Source: Labedaea rhizosphaerae
GTDB taxonomy: Bacteria; Actinomycetota; Actinomycetes; Mycobacteriales; Pseudonocardiaceae
Length of the DNA stretch: 64,000 bases
Reading direction: 5' to 3'
NCBI RefSeq assembly: GCF_004362825.1
Contig: NZ_SNXZ01000002.1
Span: forward strand, 1,421,365 to 1,485,364
Positions 1-7,189 of this stretch are shown in pieces (position 1 is the stretch's first letter; every line of letters begins with the position of its first letter). The position numbers and the translations under genes were made by a program. Below the pieces are notes generated by a model, which was given only the letters and a program-made list of their open reading frames with translations, made no database searches and was not told where the DNA came from.

Positions 1-406
1 GGATCGTCGTGAACTCGTAGTGCCCGTCCGCGTCGGTGAGGGCGCGCCCGACCCCCTCGAAGTTCGGGTCGAGCGGAGCGGCCCAGCGATCGGCCCGGTG
101 CTTGTAGCGGCCGGCCGCGTTCGCTTGCCAGATCTCGACGAGCGAGCCTCGCACCGGCCTGCCGTCGCCGTCGAGCAGCCGGCCGTGCACCACGATCCGC
201 TGGCCGATCGGCTCGCCGTCGTGCTGGACGGTCAAGTCGTTGTCGTGCTCGCCGAGCCGCCCCGGGCCGAGCAGCGGACCCGTCAGCTCGGTCAGCCGCT
301 GCGGCATGAGCACCAGCGGCTGCTTCGGGTGGCGCAGCGCCGTGGACCGGTAACCGGGGTGGTCCAGCGGTGGGTGCGTTCCGTCGGGATCGCGGCGGAA
401 GGTCAT
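1..406 (-). CDS. pcaH: Protocatechuate 3,4-dioxygenase beta subunit (partial, 3' end outside window)
   Basis: Beta subunit of the non-haem iron dioxygenase (with PcaG) that opens protocatechuate to 3-carboxy-cis,cis-muconate in the cytoplasm. Only the first 135 residues are in the window, so the iron ligands and the expected pcaG gene are not seen. Recognisable family stretches are HPPLDHPGYRST near the N terminus, GEPIGQRIVVHGRLLD, VEIWQANAAGRYKH and APLDPNFEG. The ATG at 406 has a GGGAGG ribosome site about ten bases upstream. The gene is divergent from the aromatic-acid transporter starting at 696 and feeds the pcaB/C/D products encoded 18 kb to the right. Confidence 0.93.
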   Translation of the reverse strand, partial: MTFRRDPDGTHPPLDHPGYRSTALRHPKQPLVLMPQRLTELTGPLLGPGRLGEHDNDLTVQHDGEPIGQRIVVHGRLLDGDGRPVRGSLVEIWQANAAGRYKHRADRWAAPLDPNFEGVGRALTDADGHYEFTTI

Positions 407-478
407 GGGCGGACCGCCTCCCCGCATTTCAATCCGCCGGTCACGTTGCGAGATGACGGCTCGGCTTGGTCCCGTGGT

Positions 479-524
479 CGTGGCTGGCTTGCGTCACGTT
501 CCCCTGAGGTGCGGCTGACAGCCC
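479..524 (+). repeat. 46-nt element, copy A, in the pcaH/transporter divergent region
   Basis: Matches 30083-30128 at 41 of 46 positions without gaps. Shared blocks are CGTGGCTG, TTGCGTC, CGTTCCCCT, AGGTGCGG and TGACAGCCC. The ends GGCTG and CAGCC are complementary in both copies. Here it lies between pcaH and the transporter gene at 696. The other copy precedes the transporter-pobA pair. A shared operator or leader, or a short mobile repeat, would each explain it. Confidence 0.75.
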
Positions 525-695
525 CGCGGCTTGATCTCGATCCAGCGGTCGGCGCACGAAGGGTCATGGGGTCAGCTTGATACGTGGCCGCCGGAATCGC
601 AGGTGGTCTTCCGCTGAGCGGAAACCCGGCTGGCTCACGGCGCCCGTTGTGTCCGATGTTCGGGGTCACGCCCGTTCTCCCCCATGGAGGTGGAC

Positions 696-1919
696 ATGAC
701 CCCGACCGACCGTCGCTGGGTGCTCCCGTTGTGCTGGTCGGCCGTGCTGCTGGACGGCTTCGACCTCGTGGTGCTCGGCACCGTGATCCCCGTGTTGCTG
801 ACCGGGAAGGTGTGGGGCCTGACCCCCACCGGCGCGTCGGCGGTGTCAACGATCGGGCTGGTCGGCATGACCATCGGTGCGCTCGCGGTCGGCACGGTGA
901 CCGACGTGATCGGCCGGCGGCGGGCGCTGATCCTCGCGGTCTCGGCGTTCTCGGTGTGCACGCTGCTCTGCGCGTTCGCCCCGAACGCGGTGGTGTTCGG
1001 GGCGTTGCGGTTCCTCGCCGGGCTCGGCCTCGGCGGCTGCCTGCCGACGGCGATCACGCTGGTCACCGAGTACGCGAAGGGCCGGCTGAACGGGCGGGTC
1101 ACCACCACGATCATGACCGGCTACCACGTCGGCGCCGTGCTCACCGCCTTGCTGGGGCTCGTCGTGATCTCCTCGCTCGGCTGGCGGTGGATGTTCGTGC
1201 TCGGCGCGCTGCCCGCCGTGGTGCTGGTGCCGTTGATGCTGCGCTTCCTGCCGGAGTCGCCGTCCTTCGGCCAGGAGGGCAAGGACTTGGGTGCGGCGCT
1301 GGAGGCCGTGCGGTCGCTCTTCCGGCCCGGGTACGTGCGCGCGACGCTCGCGTTCTGGGTGACCTCGTTCATGGGATTGTTGCTGGTGTACGGGCTGAAC
1401 ACGTGGCTGCCGCAGATCATGAAGGACGCGGGCTACCCGCTCGGCGCGGCGCTGGCCCTGTTGTTGACGTTGAACATCGGCGCGATCGCGGGGTTGCTCG
1501 CCGGTGGCCCGATCGCCGACCGGTGGTCGCTGCGGCCGGTGACCATAGCGTGGTTCGTCGGGGCCACGGCGTTCCTGGCCCTGCTGAGCGTCCGGTTGCC
1601 CGCCGTCCTGTTGTACCCGGTGGTGTTCCTCGCCGGCTGCTTCGTGTTCGCCTCGCAGGTGCTGGTGTACGCCTACGTCGGTCGCGTGTACCCGGCGGCG
1701 AACCGCGCGACCGGGCTCGGCTGGGCCGCGGGCGTCGGGCGGATCGGCGCGATCTGCGGGCCGCTGCTCGGCGGCGCGCTGGTCTCGGCCGGGATCGCTT
1801 TCCCTTGGGGCTTCTACGCTTTCGCCCTCGTCGGGGCGATCGGCGCGCTCGGCGTGGTGGCCGTCGGGTCCGCTAGTCGCCCTGCCACGACACCCGCCGC
1901 ACCGACCGCGGCAGCGTGA
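696..1919 (+). CDS. MFS transporter, aromatic acid:H+ symporter type
   Basis: Inner-membrane proton symporter of the major facilitator superfamily, 407 residues with about 12 membrane segments. The N terminus has LLDGFDLVVLGTVIPVLL, with the DGFD motif typical of the PcaK/BenK-like AAHS family, and the loop after TM2 carries the MFS signature as GTVTDVIGRRRAL. It probably imports protocatechuate, 4-hydroxybenzoate or a related acid, judged from its position divergent to pcaH. I start it at ATG 696, which has GGAGG five bases upstream; an in-frame ATG at 684 overlaps that ribosome site. Its end overlaps the convergent iclR gene by 47 bases. Confidence 0.9.
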   Translation: MTPTDRRWVLPLCWSAVLLDGFDLVVLGTVIPVLLTGKVWGLTPTGASAVSTIGLVGMTIGALAVGTVTDVIGRRRALILAVSAFSVCTLLCAFAPNAVVFGALRFLAGLGLGGCLPTAITLVTEYAKGRLNGRVTTTIMTGYHVGAVLTALLGLVVISSLGWRWMFVLGALPAVVLVPLMLRFLPESPSFGQEGKDLGAALEAVRSLFRPGYVRATLAFWVTSFMGLLLVYGLNTWLPQIMKDAGYPLGAALALLLTLNIGAIAGLLAGGPIADRWSLRPVTIAWFVGATAFLALLSVRLPAVLLYPVVFLAGCFVFASQVLVYAYVGRVYPAANRATGLGWAAGVGRIGAICGPLLGGALVSAGIAFPWGFYAFALVGAIGALGVVAVGSASRPATTPAAPTAAA

Positions 1920-2655
1920 CCGGCGCGCCGAGGGCACGCGACACCCCGCGCGCGGCCGCCCGGACGGTGGGCACCAATGCCATCGGGTCGTGCTCGCCGT
2001 GCGGCACCACGACGGACAACGCGGCGACCACCGCGTCGTCCGGCCCGAACACCGGCGCGGCGACCGACATGCTGATCAACTCGATCTGCCGGTCGCTGAT
2101 CGCGTGCCCGTCGCGCCGGACCGCGGCGAGCACGCGGCGCAGCACCGCGCCGTCGGTGATGGTGTGCTCGGTGAACCCCTTGAGCGGGCCCGCGATGACC
2201 TGCTCCTGCAGGTCCCGGTCGGCGTGGGCGAGCAGCACGAGCCCGACCCCGGTGGCGTGCGCGGGCAGTCGGCCGCCGACCCGGGTGAACACGTGCACGG
2301 CGTTGCGCCCGGAAATCCGTTCCAGGAACACGACTTCGGGCCCGTCGAGCACGGCGAGCTGCACGTGGTGGCGGGTCGCTTCGTAGAGGTCCTCGAGGAA
2401 CGGCAGGGCGCTCTCGCGCAGCCCGACGCTGCGCGGTGCCAGCGAGGCGACCTCCCAGAGCCAGAGGCCGATCCGGTACCGGCCGTCCACGCCGCGTTCG
2501 AGCGCCCCGGTCGCGGTCAGGTCGCCGACGATGCGGTGGGTGGTGGTGAGCGGGAGTTCGGTGCGCCTGCTGATCTCGGACAGGGTCAGCAGCGGTGTCT
2601 GCGCGCTGAACGCGCCGAGCACCGCGAACATCCGCGCAGCCACGCTGGTCCCCAC
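1873..2655 (-). CDS. IclR-family transcriptional regulator (aromatic catabolism, IclR-A)
   Basis: About 260 residues: an N-terminal winged HTH (LTLSEISRRTELPLTTTHR) and a C-terminal IclR effector domain (FTRVGGRLPAHATGVGLVLLA, here spanning about residues 120-250). IclR proteins of this type sense aromatic acids or pathway intermediates. It lies tail-to-tail with the aromatic-acid transporter and next to pcaH, so it is a candidate regulator of those genes, but two more IclR genes (17.4 and 29.2 kb) compete for that role. I prefer GTG at 2655, which directly precedes the conserved domain. An upstream ATG at 2742 would add a non-conserved Arg-rich tail and overlap the next gene's start. Confidence 0.87.
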   Translation of the reverse strand: MGTSVAARMFAVLGAFSAQTPLLTLSEISRRTELPLTTTHRIVGDLTATGALERGVDGRYRIGLWLWEVASLAPRSVGLRESALPFLEDLYEATRHHVQLAVLDGPEVVFLERISGRNAVHVFTRVGGRLPAHATGVGLVLLAHADRDLQEQVIAGPLKGFTEHTITDGAVLRRVLAAVRRDGHAISDRQIELISMSVAAPVFGPDDAVVAALSVVVPHGEHDPMALVPTVRAAARGVSRALGAPVTLPRSVRRVSWQGD

Positions 2656-2740
2656 CCGGCAAGTGTGGAACACCGGACGGCGGCTCGCCGTGTATCGCCG
2701 GCGGATCGGGGCTGGACCAGGCCACGACACGGTGGTGGGC

Positions 2741-3472
2741 ATGGACGCCGCGCAGCTGGTGCACAGCTATTCCGCCACCATCCAGAGGACGCACGACGAC
2801 TTGGTCGCCAAGGCGGGCGCGCCAGGTGACGACGCGCGACAACGCCAGAACGAGTTGCTGGCGAAGTACCAGGTCAGACCGGACGAGACCACGAAATGGC
2901 CCGGCTGGCCGCTGTCGATGGCGCAGACTCCGGTGGAGCTCACCAAAGCCGAGGCGGCCATGCTCGACAACCTGTTCGCCCGCCAAGGCGTGTCGGGCCT
3001 GCAACGGTTCAAGAGCATCAAGGAGGAGGCCGAGCGGGCGGCCAAGGGCGCTTTTGGCGGCCAAGGGCGGCTTGACGGGCACGCGGACTCGTTCCGGCAC
3101 GCCTACTGGAACGCCCTCATGACCCAGGAGTACGGCGAACCGTGGGCGAACCAGTTCGCCACCTCCCACGAGCGGTACCCGGACAACAACCCGATCCCGG
3201 TCGCGATGGACCTGCACAACAACGAGGTGGGCCGCCAGATCGCCCTCGCCCACCCGAACGCCACCACCGACGAGATGAAAGGGCTGATCGACCAGGCGGT
3301 CCGGGACGGCCGGATGCTGGTCATCGACAAGAACGACATGCTGGTGCCGTCCAACACCGTGGCGCCCGGCGACACCCGTGTCAGCGACGACGCCCACCCG
3401 TGGCCGACGGACAACCCGCAGCGCGGCGACGACACCGACCCGGGCGCGCCCAACGCGTCTCCTGGTTACTAG
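2741..3472 (+). CDS. DUF6973-like protein of unknown function
   Basis: 243 residues, no signal peptide or membrane segment. The N-terminal half is helical and charged. The C-terminal half has the block GHADSFRHAYWNALMTQEYG followed by ANQFATSHE, MDLHNNEVGRQIA and a hydrophilic Pro/Asp-rich tail. The His/Asp/Asn-rich block resembles DUF6973, which also occurs at the C termini of large actinobacterial secreted or toxin-like proteins; I recognise the family only by this block. No clear ribosome site precedes ATG 2741. It converges with the marR gene, separated by a hairpin containing both stop codons. No function is assigned. Confidence 0.7.
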   Translation: MDAAQLVHSYSATIQRTHDDLVAKAGAPGDDARQRQNELLAKYQVRPDETTKWPGWPLSMAQTPVELTKAEAAMLDNLFARQGVSGLQRFKSIKEEAERAAKGAFGGQGRLDGHADSFRHAYWNALMTQEYGEPWANQFATSHERYPDNNPIPVAMDLHNNEVGRQIALAHPNATTDEMKGLIDQAVRDGRMLVIDKNDMLVPSNTVAPGDTRVSDDAHPWPTDNPQRGDDTDPGAPNASPGY

Positions 3473-3528
3473 TGCCCCGCCGCAAAAGGTTCAGCGCGAT
3501 GCACCAACCTTCCGCAGCGAGGCACTAG
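3469..3528. terminator. Bidirectional hairpin between convergent genes
   Basis: CTAGTGCC (3469-3476) pairs with GGCACTAG (3521-3528), and inner AAGGTT (3486-3491) pairs with AACCTT (3506-3511). The TAG stop of the left gene and the CTA (stop) of the marR gene sit inside the outer stem, so the structure serves both converging transcripts. No U-tract is present. Confidence 0.65.
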
Positions 3529-4010
3529 CTCACCGACTGCAGCAGGACGCGCAGGATCCGGTCCAGTGCTGCCTTGTCCTTGGCCGACAACGCCGACAGC
3601 ATCCGGGCCTCGTTGGCGATGTGCTCGTCGACCGCCGCCTCGACCACCTGGACGCCGTGTTCGGTCAACGCCACCAGGAAGCTGCGCCGGTCGTCGGGGT
3701 CCAGCCGCCGCTCCACCAGGGCCGCCGACTCGAGCCGGTCCAGGCGGTTGGTCATCCCCGCCCGCGAGAGCATCAGCGTGGCCGACAGCACGGACGGCGT
3801 CAGCACGTAGGGCTTGCCGGAGCGCCGCAGCGCCGCCAGCACGTCGAACTCGCCGCTGCGCAGGCCGTGCTTGGCGAAGACCTCGTCCACCGCCTTGCCC
3901 GCCAGCAGGGCCACCCGGCCGAAGCGGCCGAAGATGCTCATCGCCGTCAGGTCGAGGCCGGGCCGTTCGCGGGCCCACTGGTCGCAGATCACGTCGATCT
4001 CGTCTGGCAT
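3525..4010 (-). CDS. MarR-family transcriptional regulator
   Basis: 161 residues with a single winged-helix domain: recognition region LTPSVLSATLMLSRAGMTNR, followed by the wing RLDPDDRRSFLVALTEHG. MarR dimers usually bind palindromes in their own divergent promoter and are released by small phenolic or lipophilic ligands. The divergent partner is the cupin gene 50 bases away. I place the start at ATG 4010 because a TAAGAT -10 box on the minus strand (4022-4017) leaves exactly six bases before it, implying a leaderless mRNA. GTG 4016 is an alternative start adding two residues. Confidence 0.88.
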   Translation of the reverse strand: MPDEIDVICDQWARERPGLDLTAMSIFGRFGRVALLAGKAVDEVFAKHGLRSGEFDVLAALRRSGKPYVLTPSVLSATLMLSRAGMTNRLDRLESAALVERRLDPDDRRSFLVALTEHGVQVVEAAVDEHIANEARMLSALSAKDKAALDRILRVLLQSVS

Positions 4011-4020
4011 GCGCACATCT

Positions 4021-4053
4021 TATTAGACATCTGATAGTTCGACGTCGTACTAT
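4021..4053. promoter_or_regulatory. MarR/cupin divergent promoters with two palindromes
   Basis: Two dyads fill the gap between the start codons: TATTAGA-CA-TCTGATA (4021-4036, one mismatch), overlapping the marR -10 box, and ATAGT-N-CGACGTCG-N-ACTAT (4034-4053), overlapping the cupin -10 box TACTAT (4048-4053). A MarR dimer bound at either site would block the adjacent promoter. That the dyads are operators is inferred from position and symmetry. Confidence 0.65.
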
Positions 4054-4060
4054 TCGATGC

Positions 4061-4561
4061 ATGACCTTCATCAAAGCGGACGACAAGGGTTCGATCATCG
4101 TCAAGGCCGGGGACCACGAGGTGCTCGGCGAAGGCGCGCCCACCACCGTGCGGTTGCTGGCCGACGCGAGCGCGACCGGCGGTGCGCTCAGCTGCCAGCG
4201 GGTCGTGCTCGGCGAGGGCGCGAACGGCGCCACACCACACCACCACGCCCACCGCAGCGAGTTCTTCTACGTGCTCGACGGCGCCCTGCAGGTGCTCACC
4301 GACGACAAGGTGCACGTCGCGCGCGAGGGCGACCTGCTCGTCGTCCCACCCGGCGCGACGCACGCGTTCGGCGCGGCTCAGGGCCAGCGGGCCGACGTGC
4401 TGATCGTGATCACGCCCGGCATCGAGCGGTTCGAGTACTTCCGGCTGCTCGCCCGCCTGCAGCAGGGCCACGCCACGATCCAGGACCTCCTGGACTCGCA
4501 AGAGTTGTACGACAACCACTTCAGCCAGAGCGAGGCGTGGGAGAAGGCGCGGGCGAACTAG
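4061..4561 (+). CDS. Cupin-domain protein
   Basis: 166 residues, one cupin_2 beta barrel (about residues 40-125). Metal-site motifs: PHHHAHRSEFFYVLDG (the HxH...E cluster) and the second-motif stretch PPGATHAF with its His. Such small cupins include dioxygenases, isomerases and ligand sensors; the substrate cannot be read from sequence. It is the only divergent partner of the marR gene, so it is probably the regulated function, for example conversion of a quinol or other small aromatic. It appears leaderless: TACTAT ends seven bases before ATG 4061 and there is no ribosome site. Its stop overlaps the stop of the next, convergent gene by 3-4 bases. Confidence 0.85.
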   Translation: MTFIKADDKGSIIVKAGDHEVLGEGAPTTVRLLADASATGGALSCQRVVLGEGANGATPHHHAHRSEFFYVLDGALQVLTDDKVHVAREGDLLVVPPGATHAFGAAQGQRADVLIVITPGIERFEYFRLLARLQQGHATIQDLLDSQELYDNHFSQSEAWEKARAN

Positions 4562-5400
4562 TCGACCACGGGCCTGCCCACGAACGCCGACGCGATCTTC
4601 TTGTCGGGATAACCGACGATCCCGGCGATCGCCACCACGGCCGTGCCCTCGATCGTCAGCCCGCCGGGGCCAGGAGTACCGGCCCGCCAGCTAGCGATGG
4701 CCTCGAGGACGAAGTTGCGCCCAGCCCGCGTGATGTAGTCACGCTTGCCGCGCCACGCGAGGTACGCCCAGCTCAGGACCAGCAGGCCACCGAGGAACAA
4801 CAGCGGGACCACCTGAGGAACCCCATGGATCGTCCCGGTCCTGGAGGCGCCGCCAGTCACCCATGTCACGCGGTGCACCTTGAGCTCAGCCGCCGCCCGC
4901 ACGAACCCAAACAGCCAGATGGCCATGTAAACGACGAGAATCGTGCTTCGGTACGCGACGACCGCGCGCTCCCGCAAGGCGAGGCCGCGCTCGGCGAGGT
5001 CGTCGGAGAGCTTGGCCAGGGCGGGCCGGACCTCGATCGGGAGCTCGGCGATCCGGATGCCACTGCGCACGCGCGCGAACACCGCCCGCTCGAACGGATC
5101 CGCGGGCTCGGCCTTGCCGATCCGGGACAACCTGGCCTCGGCATCGACCCGCAGCCGACCGGCGTGGAGCAGAGCCGCGACCGCCGACTCCACCGCCCGC
5201 ACCGCACCGCCGACGACCAGCGGGCTGGCCGACAGGTAGGCCAGGTGGTGCGCGGTGAGGCCAGATCGCACCGGCCCGTCCGGCTTCCTGCGATTCTGCA
5301 ACCACCCGCGCACGAGCGGGGCCGCGATCGCCGGCGCCACCAGCAGGCCGAGGTGGATCCAGAAGAACCGCGACTCCGAGATACCCCAAGCTTCGTTCAC
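4558..5400 (-). CDS. TIGR04222-family membrane protein
   Basis: 280 residues. A membrane segment near the N terminus (about 12-30) is followed by a cytosolic region with the family pattern (LTAHHLAYLSASPLVVGGA, then AVAALLHAGRLRVD), two close membrane segments (about 150-215), and a short tail. TIGR04222 proteins are actinobacterial, have no established function, and often end in a Gly/Cys-rich tail, which this one lacks. The gene is tail-to-tail with the cupin gene and has no obvious operon partner. The call is by overall pattern only. Confidence 0.75.
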   Translation of the reverse strand: MNEAWGISESRFFWIHLGLLVAPAIAAPLVRGWLQNRRKPDGPVRSGLTAHHLAYLSASPLVVGGAVRAVESAVAALLHAGRLRVDAEARLSRIGKAEPADPFERAVFARVRSGIRIAELPIEVRPALAKLSDDLAERGLALRERAVVAYRSTILVVYMAIWLFGFVRAAAELKVHRVTWVTGGASRTGTIHGVPQVVPLLFLGGLLVLSWAYLAWRGKRDYITRAGRNFVLEAIASWRAGTPGPGGLTIEGTAVVAIAGIVGYPDKKIASAFVGRPVVD

Positions 5401-5439
5401 CGGTCCCCCTCCGGAATTCCCGGGAGACTCTACGCGATG

Positions 5440-5470
5440 CGGCCCGGCGTCCGAAGTGGACGCCGGGCCG
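5440..5470 (-). terminator. Intrinsic terminator-like hairpin
   Basis: Perfect 13-bp stem: CGGCCCGGCGTCC (5440-5452) with its complement at 5458-5470, loop GAAGT. It lies 15 bases downstream of the stop of the anchored secreted protein on the minus strand. GC-rich with no strong U-tract, as usual in actinomycetes. Confidence 0.75.
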
Positions 5471-5484
5471 TCACGCGGTGGAAC

Positions 5485-6321
5485 TCAGGCGTGCCGCTTG
5501 CGTGCGTAGAACGCGGCACCACCGATGACACCGATCCCGGCCACCGTGCCCAGCACGACGATCAGCGTGGGATCCGAACCGGCGGGCTGCGCCGGGGCGG
5601 CGGCCGCGATCATGCGGGGCGTGCCCGCAACGCCGGGCTCGGTGTTGATGCCGCCGATCATGTGGTTCTTGCCGTACGGCGTGTTCGGCATCTTGTCGGC
5701 GTACCGCACGTTCACGATGTGCTGGTACTCGGCGACGGACACCGACTGGGCGCCGATGGCCTTGGTCGCGTCGCTGTTGAGCGCGACCACCTTGTCACCG
5801 GAGAGCGCATACCACGCGTGGATCTGCGGCTCGTAGAACGCCTTGCCCGACACCGCGTTCGCCTTGTCCGCGTACACGAACTCGGTGTCCCCGGACGCGA
5901 TGTTGACCTCGACCCAGGCGTTGCCCTGGCGAGCGGTCCACACCGACGCCTTCGTGCCGTCGGGCGCGGTCGCCTCGGTGGCCAGGAACGCTTGCGTGGC
6001 CACAGGAACCGAGGCCGACGTGGCGGTCACGAACGCCGGGTTCAGGTAGTACACCGCGACCGTGCGGCCCATCTTCGGGGTCACGGTGGCGTTCGGGGCG
6101 ATCCCGGCCTTGCCGGCCCCCGCCAGGAACCGCCCGGCGGTGGCCTGCACGGACGGTGTGGTGGCGGCGGCATGGGCGCCGTTCACGTCCGCTGTGGACG
6201 GTGCGGCCAGGCTGGGCACCGAAGCGGGTGCGGCGGTCGCGAGCCCGCTGCCCAGCAGCAACCCGGCGCCCGCGGCGAGCACGGCCCCCGCGAGCCGGAA
6301 CCGGTTGAGGGACTTGCTCAT
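5485..6321 (-). CDS. Secreted, C-terminally membrane-anchored protein of unknown function
   Basis: 278 residues. The N terminus is a Sec signal peptide (basic MSKSLNRFR, hydrophobic core, Ala-rich cleavage region near residue 31). The C terminus is one membrane segment followed by YARKRHA, so the central 200-residue domain is displayed outside the cell. I do not recognise the central domain, which contains AVYYLNPAFV and a Trp/Tyr-rich stretch. ATG 6321 has GGAG ten bases upstream. A GTG at 6330 overlaps the stop of the upstream peptidase gene (GTGA). The tight coupling suggests it is a partner, substrate, inhibitor or anchor for that peptidase. Confidence 0.8.
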   Translation of the reverse strand: MSKSLNRFRLAGAVLAAGAGLLLGSGLATAAPASVPSLAAPSTADVNGAHAAATTPSVQATAGRFLAGAGKAGIAPNATVTPKMGRTVAVYYLNPAFVTATSASVPVATQAFLATEATAPDGTKASVWTARQGNAWVEVNIASGDTEFVYADKANAVSGKAFYEPQIHAWYALSGDKVVALNSDATKAIGAQSVSVAEYQHIVNVRYADKMPNTPYGKNHMIGGINTEPGVAGTPRMIAAAAPAQPAGSDPTLIVVLGTVAGIGVIGGAAFYARKRHA

Positions 6322-6326
6322 GATCG

Positions 6327-6938
6327 TCACGCTCCGATGTTGTAGAGGGTGTCGTCCCAGTAGAACTGGCCGTTGCTGCGGTAGGCGTTGTAGGACATCA
6401 GGTTGTAGCGGTTGTCGCTCGGCCACGGGTCGCCGAAGTAGATCGACTGGCTGCCGGAGTCGTAGCCGTAGATGACCTCCGCGTGCCCACCGCCGGAGGT
6501 CCAGCTGATCCCGGTCTCCATCGGGTGGCCGGCGTCGATGTTGGACACGATCGTGCTCCACGACACCGCGCCGCTCTCGTACCCGGGCGACACACCGAGC
6601 GCCGAGAACGCCCGCTGGTCCCAGGACAGGTAGCCCGGCTGGTTGGGGCACTGGTAGCTGGTCGGGTAGCCGCGAGCCAGGTCGCAGAACGTGTTCTGGC
6701 TGGTTCCGTGGCCGAGGTAGGTGGCGATGGTGTTCCCCGACGCCACCCAGCACCACTGGTCGTACTGCTGGACCTGCATGCTGATACCGAGGTTGCGGGC
6801 CGCGAACGCGGGGCTCGCGGTTTGCGCTTCGGCGGGAGCGGCCGACGCTGGTGCGGCCGCGAACAAGGCGGCGCACGCGGCCGCGGCGAACCCGGCGGCC
6901 AGCCGGATCGACGCGGAAACCCGCTTGGGTTGGGTCAT
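6327..6938 (-). CDS. Secreted papain-like cysteine peptidase (C39_2/C70-like)
   Basis: 203 residues with a signal peptide (cleavage near ASAAPA, residues 31-36) and a compact papain-like domain. The QQYDQWCWVAS motif carries the predicted nucleophile Cys63. His152 (SGGGHAEVIYGY) and Asp170 (YFGDPWPS) complete a plausible triad. Two more cysteines (85, 97) could form a disulfide. The domain resembles the bacterial papain-like/AvrRpt2-type family. ATG 6938 has a good GAAGGAGC site; an upstream ATG at 6992 would only add a non-signal-like extension. It is the first gene of a two-gene unit with the anchored protein. Confidence 0.82.
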   Translation of the reverse strand: MTQPKRVSASIRLAAGFAAAACAALFAAAPASAAPAEAQTASPAFAARNLGISMQVQQYDQWCWVASGNTIATYLGHGTSQNTFCDLARGYPTSYQCPNQPGYLSWDQRAFSALGVSPGYESGAVSWSTIVSNIDAGHPMETGISWTSGGGHAEVIYGYDSGSQSIYFGDPWPSDNRYNLMSYNAYRSNGQFYWDDTLYNIGA

Positions 6939-7034
6939 TTCTGCTCCTTCACTGTGCCCCGATGACACCGGCGAGCCGAGAGTAAGGAACATTTACGAGG
7001 CCGTTGAGCGGTCACGATCACGGCCAGTAACTCT

Positions 7035-7059
7035 GTGAATACTTCACACCTGGTGTGAA
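7035..7059. promoter_or_regulatory. Overlapping palindromes upstream of peptidase and HTH genes
   Basis: TTCACACC-T-GGTGTGAA (7043-7059) is a perfect 17-bp dyad, and GTGAA-TAC-TTCAC (7035-7047) overlaps its left arm. They lie in the 251-bp divergent gap between the peptidase operon and the HTH gene at 7190. They look like a dimer-binding site; which regulator binds is unknown. Confidence 0.6.
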
Positions 7060-7189
7060 CGCACAGGTCAGAGGCTTGCTGCGGAAATCCGGCCTGTCGG
7101 TCGATCACACGCGGCCATAGCATGGATTTTCACATCACACGGAATTGCCGCGAACAGAGTCAGCCAAGTCACCTGTCGGGGAGTGACCC

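Noticed and set aside
4057-6345. A 762-codon open frame on the plus strand
   Set aside because: Runs across the cupin, TIGR04222 and anchored-protein genes in another frame or strand. Its composition is that of a shadow frame.
5485-6876. One 463-codon minus-strand reading frame joining peptidase and anchored-protein regions
   Set aside because: The upstream part is the peptidase gene read in the wrong frame; the real protein starts at 6321 with its own signal peptide.
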